A stretch of DNA of 64,000 nucleotides, from positions 1 through 64,000 of the forward strand of contig JAQVCW010000015.1 of NCBI GenBank assembly GCA_028689585.1, in the 5' to 3' direction. The stretch is from Lachnospiraceae bacterium. Lineage in GTDB: Bacteria > Bacillota > Clostridia > Lachnospirales > Lachnospiraceae. Of this stretch, positions 62,363 through 64,000 are shown piece after piece. Both the position numbers and the translations under genes were made by a program. Each line of letters begins with the position of its first letter. Positions within the stretch are counted from its first letter, which is position 1. The notes under the pieces were generated by a model that saw only the letters and a list, made by a program, of their open reading frames with translations, did no database searches and was not told the DNA's origin.

Positions 62363-62833
62363 ATGTTCGTAAAAATATATACAGACGGTTCGGCCAGGGG
62401 CAACCCGGACGGACCAGGCGGCTATGGCACAGTTATGGAGTATGTGGATTCCAAAGGGGAGCTGCATACCAGAGAATACAGCCAGGGCTATATCAAAACT
62501 ACCAATAACAGGATGGAACTGATGGCAGCCATTATCGGGCTGGAGGCGCTGAACCGCCCGTGTCAGGTGGAACTGTATTCCGATTCTAAATATCTGGTAG
62601 ATGCCTTTAATCAGCACTGGATCGACGGCTGGCTGAAGAAAAACTGGAAACGGGGCAAAAATGAACCCGTAAAAAATGTAGATCTCTGGAAACGCCTGCT
62701 GGCAGCCAAGGCTCAGCATCAGGTGAAATTCTGCTGGGTAAAAGGACACGACGGACACCCCCAGAATGAGCGCTGCGATGAACTGGCCACCTCAGCAGCG
62801 GACGGAACAGATCTGATCGCAGATGAACAGTAA
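62363..62833 (+). CDS. rnhA: Ribonuclease HI
   Basis: This encodes 156 residues from ATG 62363 (GGGAGGG upstream). All four acidic metal ligands are visible: [41 protein letters not shown] and [11 protein letters not shown]. The basic region [12 protein letters not shown] is also present. It cleaves RNA in RNA-DNA hybrids. The length is typical. Confidence 0.96.
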   Translation: MFVKIYTDGSARGNPDGPGGYGTVMEYVDSKGELHTREYSQGYIKTTNNRMELMAAIIGLEALNRPCQVELYSDSKYLVDAFNQHWIDGWLKKNWKRGKNEPVKNVDLWKRLLAAKAQHQVKFCWVKGHDGHPQNERCDELATSAADGTDLIADEQ

Positions 62834-62846
62834 TACGGGCAAATTA

Positions 62847-62930
62847 GTTACCGTTCAGCTTTGGAATGAGGACGCTTTCCGGGCGGCTGCCCGGAAGCTG
62901 TGCGTCAAGTAAAAAGCTGAACTGAAAAAC
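62847..62930. repeat. Stem-only relative of the 280-bp palindrome
   Basis: GTTCAGCTTT pairs with AAAAGCTGAAC, GACGC with GCGTC, and TTCCGGGC with GCCCGGAA around GGCT. It matches the outer arms of 20847-21126 but lacks the inner 190 bp. Confidence 0.85.
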
Positions 62931-62946
62931 ATTTCCGCATCAGGGC

Positions 62947-62976
62947 TTGACAAAGCCGGGGGAATTTGAGTATACT
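62947..62976 (+). promoter_or_regulatory. Promoter of the tyrS T-box transcript
   Basis: TTGACA (62947-62952), 18 bp, TATACT (62971-62976). Confidence 0.75.
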
Positions 62977-62982
62977 TACAGA

Positions 62983-63440
62983 CAGTATGGAAATACAGGC
63001 ATCGGAAGATGCAAAAGACAATCTGGAAGCGGATGCAGCAGCATTTGCTTCGTGATTACAGCGTTGATGGGAAGAAGTATCCGTAAGAAAGCAGACAGAA
63101 AGCGGCCGGCAGATGAGAGGCGCGTGCAGTCCTTACCGAGAAATACATCCCGGAGCTTTACACCGAACGACAGATTTCACAAAAAGACGGCAGAGCATAT
63201 CTGATTGTCTGTGACTCTTGTTCAGTAGGCTGTGACGGCAGACGGCCGTTATACCGTCAGCCAAGGCATGATCCGGCAGCAGAGAAGGGATAGCGCAGGG
63301 GCAGGAGGACTGAAATATCATATTTCATTTCGTACCGCTTCTTCGAATATCACAGAGCAGCTTCCGCAGTGCAAAATTAGGTGGTACCACGAACAACAGC
63401 TTTCGTCCTATATGGGATGGGGGCTTTTTTTGTATCATTG
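62983..63440 (+). ncRNA. T-box leader of tyrS
   Basis: A long untranslated leader ends with the T-box AGGTGGTACCACG (63380-63392) and a terminator (GCTTTCGTCC with GGGATGGGGGC, then TTTTTTT, 63401-63433). The UGGU in the T-box would pair with a tRNA end carrying discriminator A, as tRNA-Tyr does. Uncharged tRNA-Tyr should favour the antiterminator and allow tyrS expression. I cannot fix the specifier codon with certainty: several TAC/TAT triplets occur, for example near 63150 and 63250. The leader is long (about 450 nt), so the aptamer may begin well after the promoter. Confidence 0.88.
63401..63433 (+). terminator. T-box controlled terminator
   Basis: GCTTTCGTCC and GGGATGGGGGC pair, with several G-U pairs, followed by seven T. 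Confidence 0.85.
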
Positions 63441-63525
63441 AGTGCGCCCGGCAAGGCTTGTACCATGATATAAAAGCACTTCATGCGCGGGGAACAATAG
63501 CGATGATAACAGGAGGAATGAGAAA

Positions 63526-64000
63526 ATGACAGTTTATGAAGAACTTCAGGCCAGAGGTTTACTGGCTCAGGTAACGGATGAAGATGAGATCAGAGAATTA
63601 ATCAACAACGGAAAAGCCACTTTTTATATTGGGTTTGATCCTACCGCGGACAGCCTTCACGTAGGCCATTTTATGGCGCTGTGTCTGATGAAGCGTCTGC
63701 AGATGGCAGGAAACAAACCGATTGCATTGCTCGGCGGAGGAACTGCAATGATCGGTGATCCGTCCGGAAGAACGGATATGCGTCAGATGATGACGAAAGA
63801 GACCATTCAGCATAACTGTGACTGCTTCAAAGTGCAGATGAGCAAATTCATTGATTTCTCCGAGGGAAAAGCGCTGATGGTCAATAATGCAGACTGGCTG
63901 CTGGATCTGAATTACGTGGAGGTGCTCCGCGAGGTAGGGGCTCATTTCTCCGTAAACCGTATGCTCAGTGCAGAGTGCTACAAGCAGCGTATGGAAAAGG
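63526..64000 (+). CDS. tyrS: Tyrosyl-tRNA synthetase, N-terminal part (runs off window)
   Basis: The gene starts at ATG 63526 (AGGAGG nine bases upstream); 158 residues are visible and the frame is open to the window end. It is a class I synthetase: the ATP-site HIGH motif appears as HVGH in [17 protein letters not shown], preceded by YIGFDPT, and [17 protein letters not shown] follows. It charges tRNA-Tyr. The T-box leader controls it. Confidence 0.95.
   Translation, partial: MTVYEELQARGLLAQVTDEDEIRELINNGKATFYIGFDPTADSLHVGHFMALCLMKRLQMAGNKPIALLGGGTAMIGDPSGRTDMRQMMTKETIQHNCDCFKVQMSKFIDFSEGKALMVNNADWLLDLNYVEVLREVGAHFSVNRMLSAECYKQRMEK

Overview
The window looks like chromosome of a spore-forming, gut-type Lachnospiraceae (Clostridium cluster XIVa) bacterium. 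The reasons are strong AGGAGG-type ribosome sites, TTG starts, an intact sigK, CodY, a T-box leader, HrcA/CIRCE control of groESL, and Firmicutes gene orders such as ireB-ruvX-DUF1292, trmR-trhP and comM-dprA-topA-codY. I cannot name the genus from sequence alone.

Layout. 1-3985 is the right end of a prophage: late structural genes, a tail-fibre-like gene with a second C-terminal cassette lying tail-to-tail on the other strand, an XhlA-like protein, a holin and a very large multidomain endolysin. It ends inside a SpoIID/LytB-type gene on the minus strand, which it truncates. 4999-5588 carries tRNA-Val and tRNA-Glu. 5745-15009 is a catabolic island: a divergent IclR regulator, then a DapA-family lyase, a tripartite tricarboxylate-type transporter (tctCBA), a KDPG-type aldolase fused to a VOC-like domain, a KDG-type kinase, and variant DhaK and DhaL subunits. 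15208-18850 has a PocR-AraC regulator, galK and galE. 19079-33826 is housekeeping: rRNA and protein methylation, sulfur transfer to tRNA (cysteine desulfurase plus thiI), mtaB, ireB/ruvX, RNase J, trmR/trhP, phosphate transport, sigK and a phosphopantetheinyl transferase. 34537-40469 is comM-dprA-topA-codY. After that come groESL, guaB, a membrane-anchored amidase, a HEAT-methyltransferase, pepF, a MATE exporter, twin tRNA-Gly genes, an ECF sigma/anti-sigma pair, a PlsY-like protein, a Na/Ca exchanger, DAHP synthase, a precorrin-2 dehydrogenase-like protein, a membrane MutS-like ATPase, rnhA, and a tyrosine T-box in front of tyrS, which runs off the window.

The most unusual signal is not a gene. 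A palindromic element of about 50 bp recurs 13 times. Twelve copies lie on the coding strand 14-24 bp (last copy of each group) in front of ten functionally unrelated gene starts (eda, kdgK, galK, nifS-type, ylbF, trmR, dprA, pepF, plsY, rnhA). Three copies carry a second upstream hairpin, and one group is tandemly amplified before dprA. Other repeat families are a 280-bp palindrome with short stem-only relatives, a pair of GGGGACGGTTCT palindromes flanking an orphan membrane gene, and several minisatellites, two of which copy the 3' end and stop codon of the preceding gene. Other leads are the possible tail-fibre inversion cassette, a perfect internal Shine-Dalgarno with an in-frame TTG inside the endolysin, and four 17-bp IclR operator-like palindromes.
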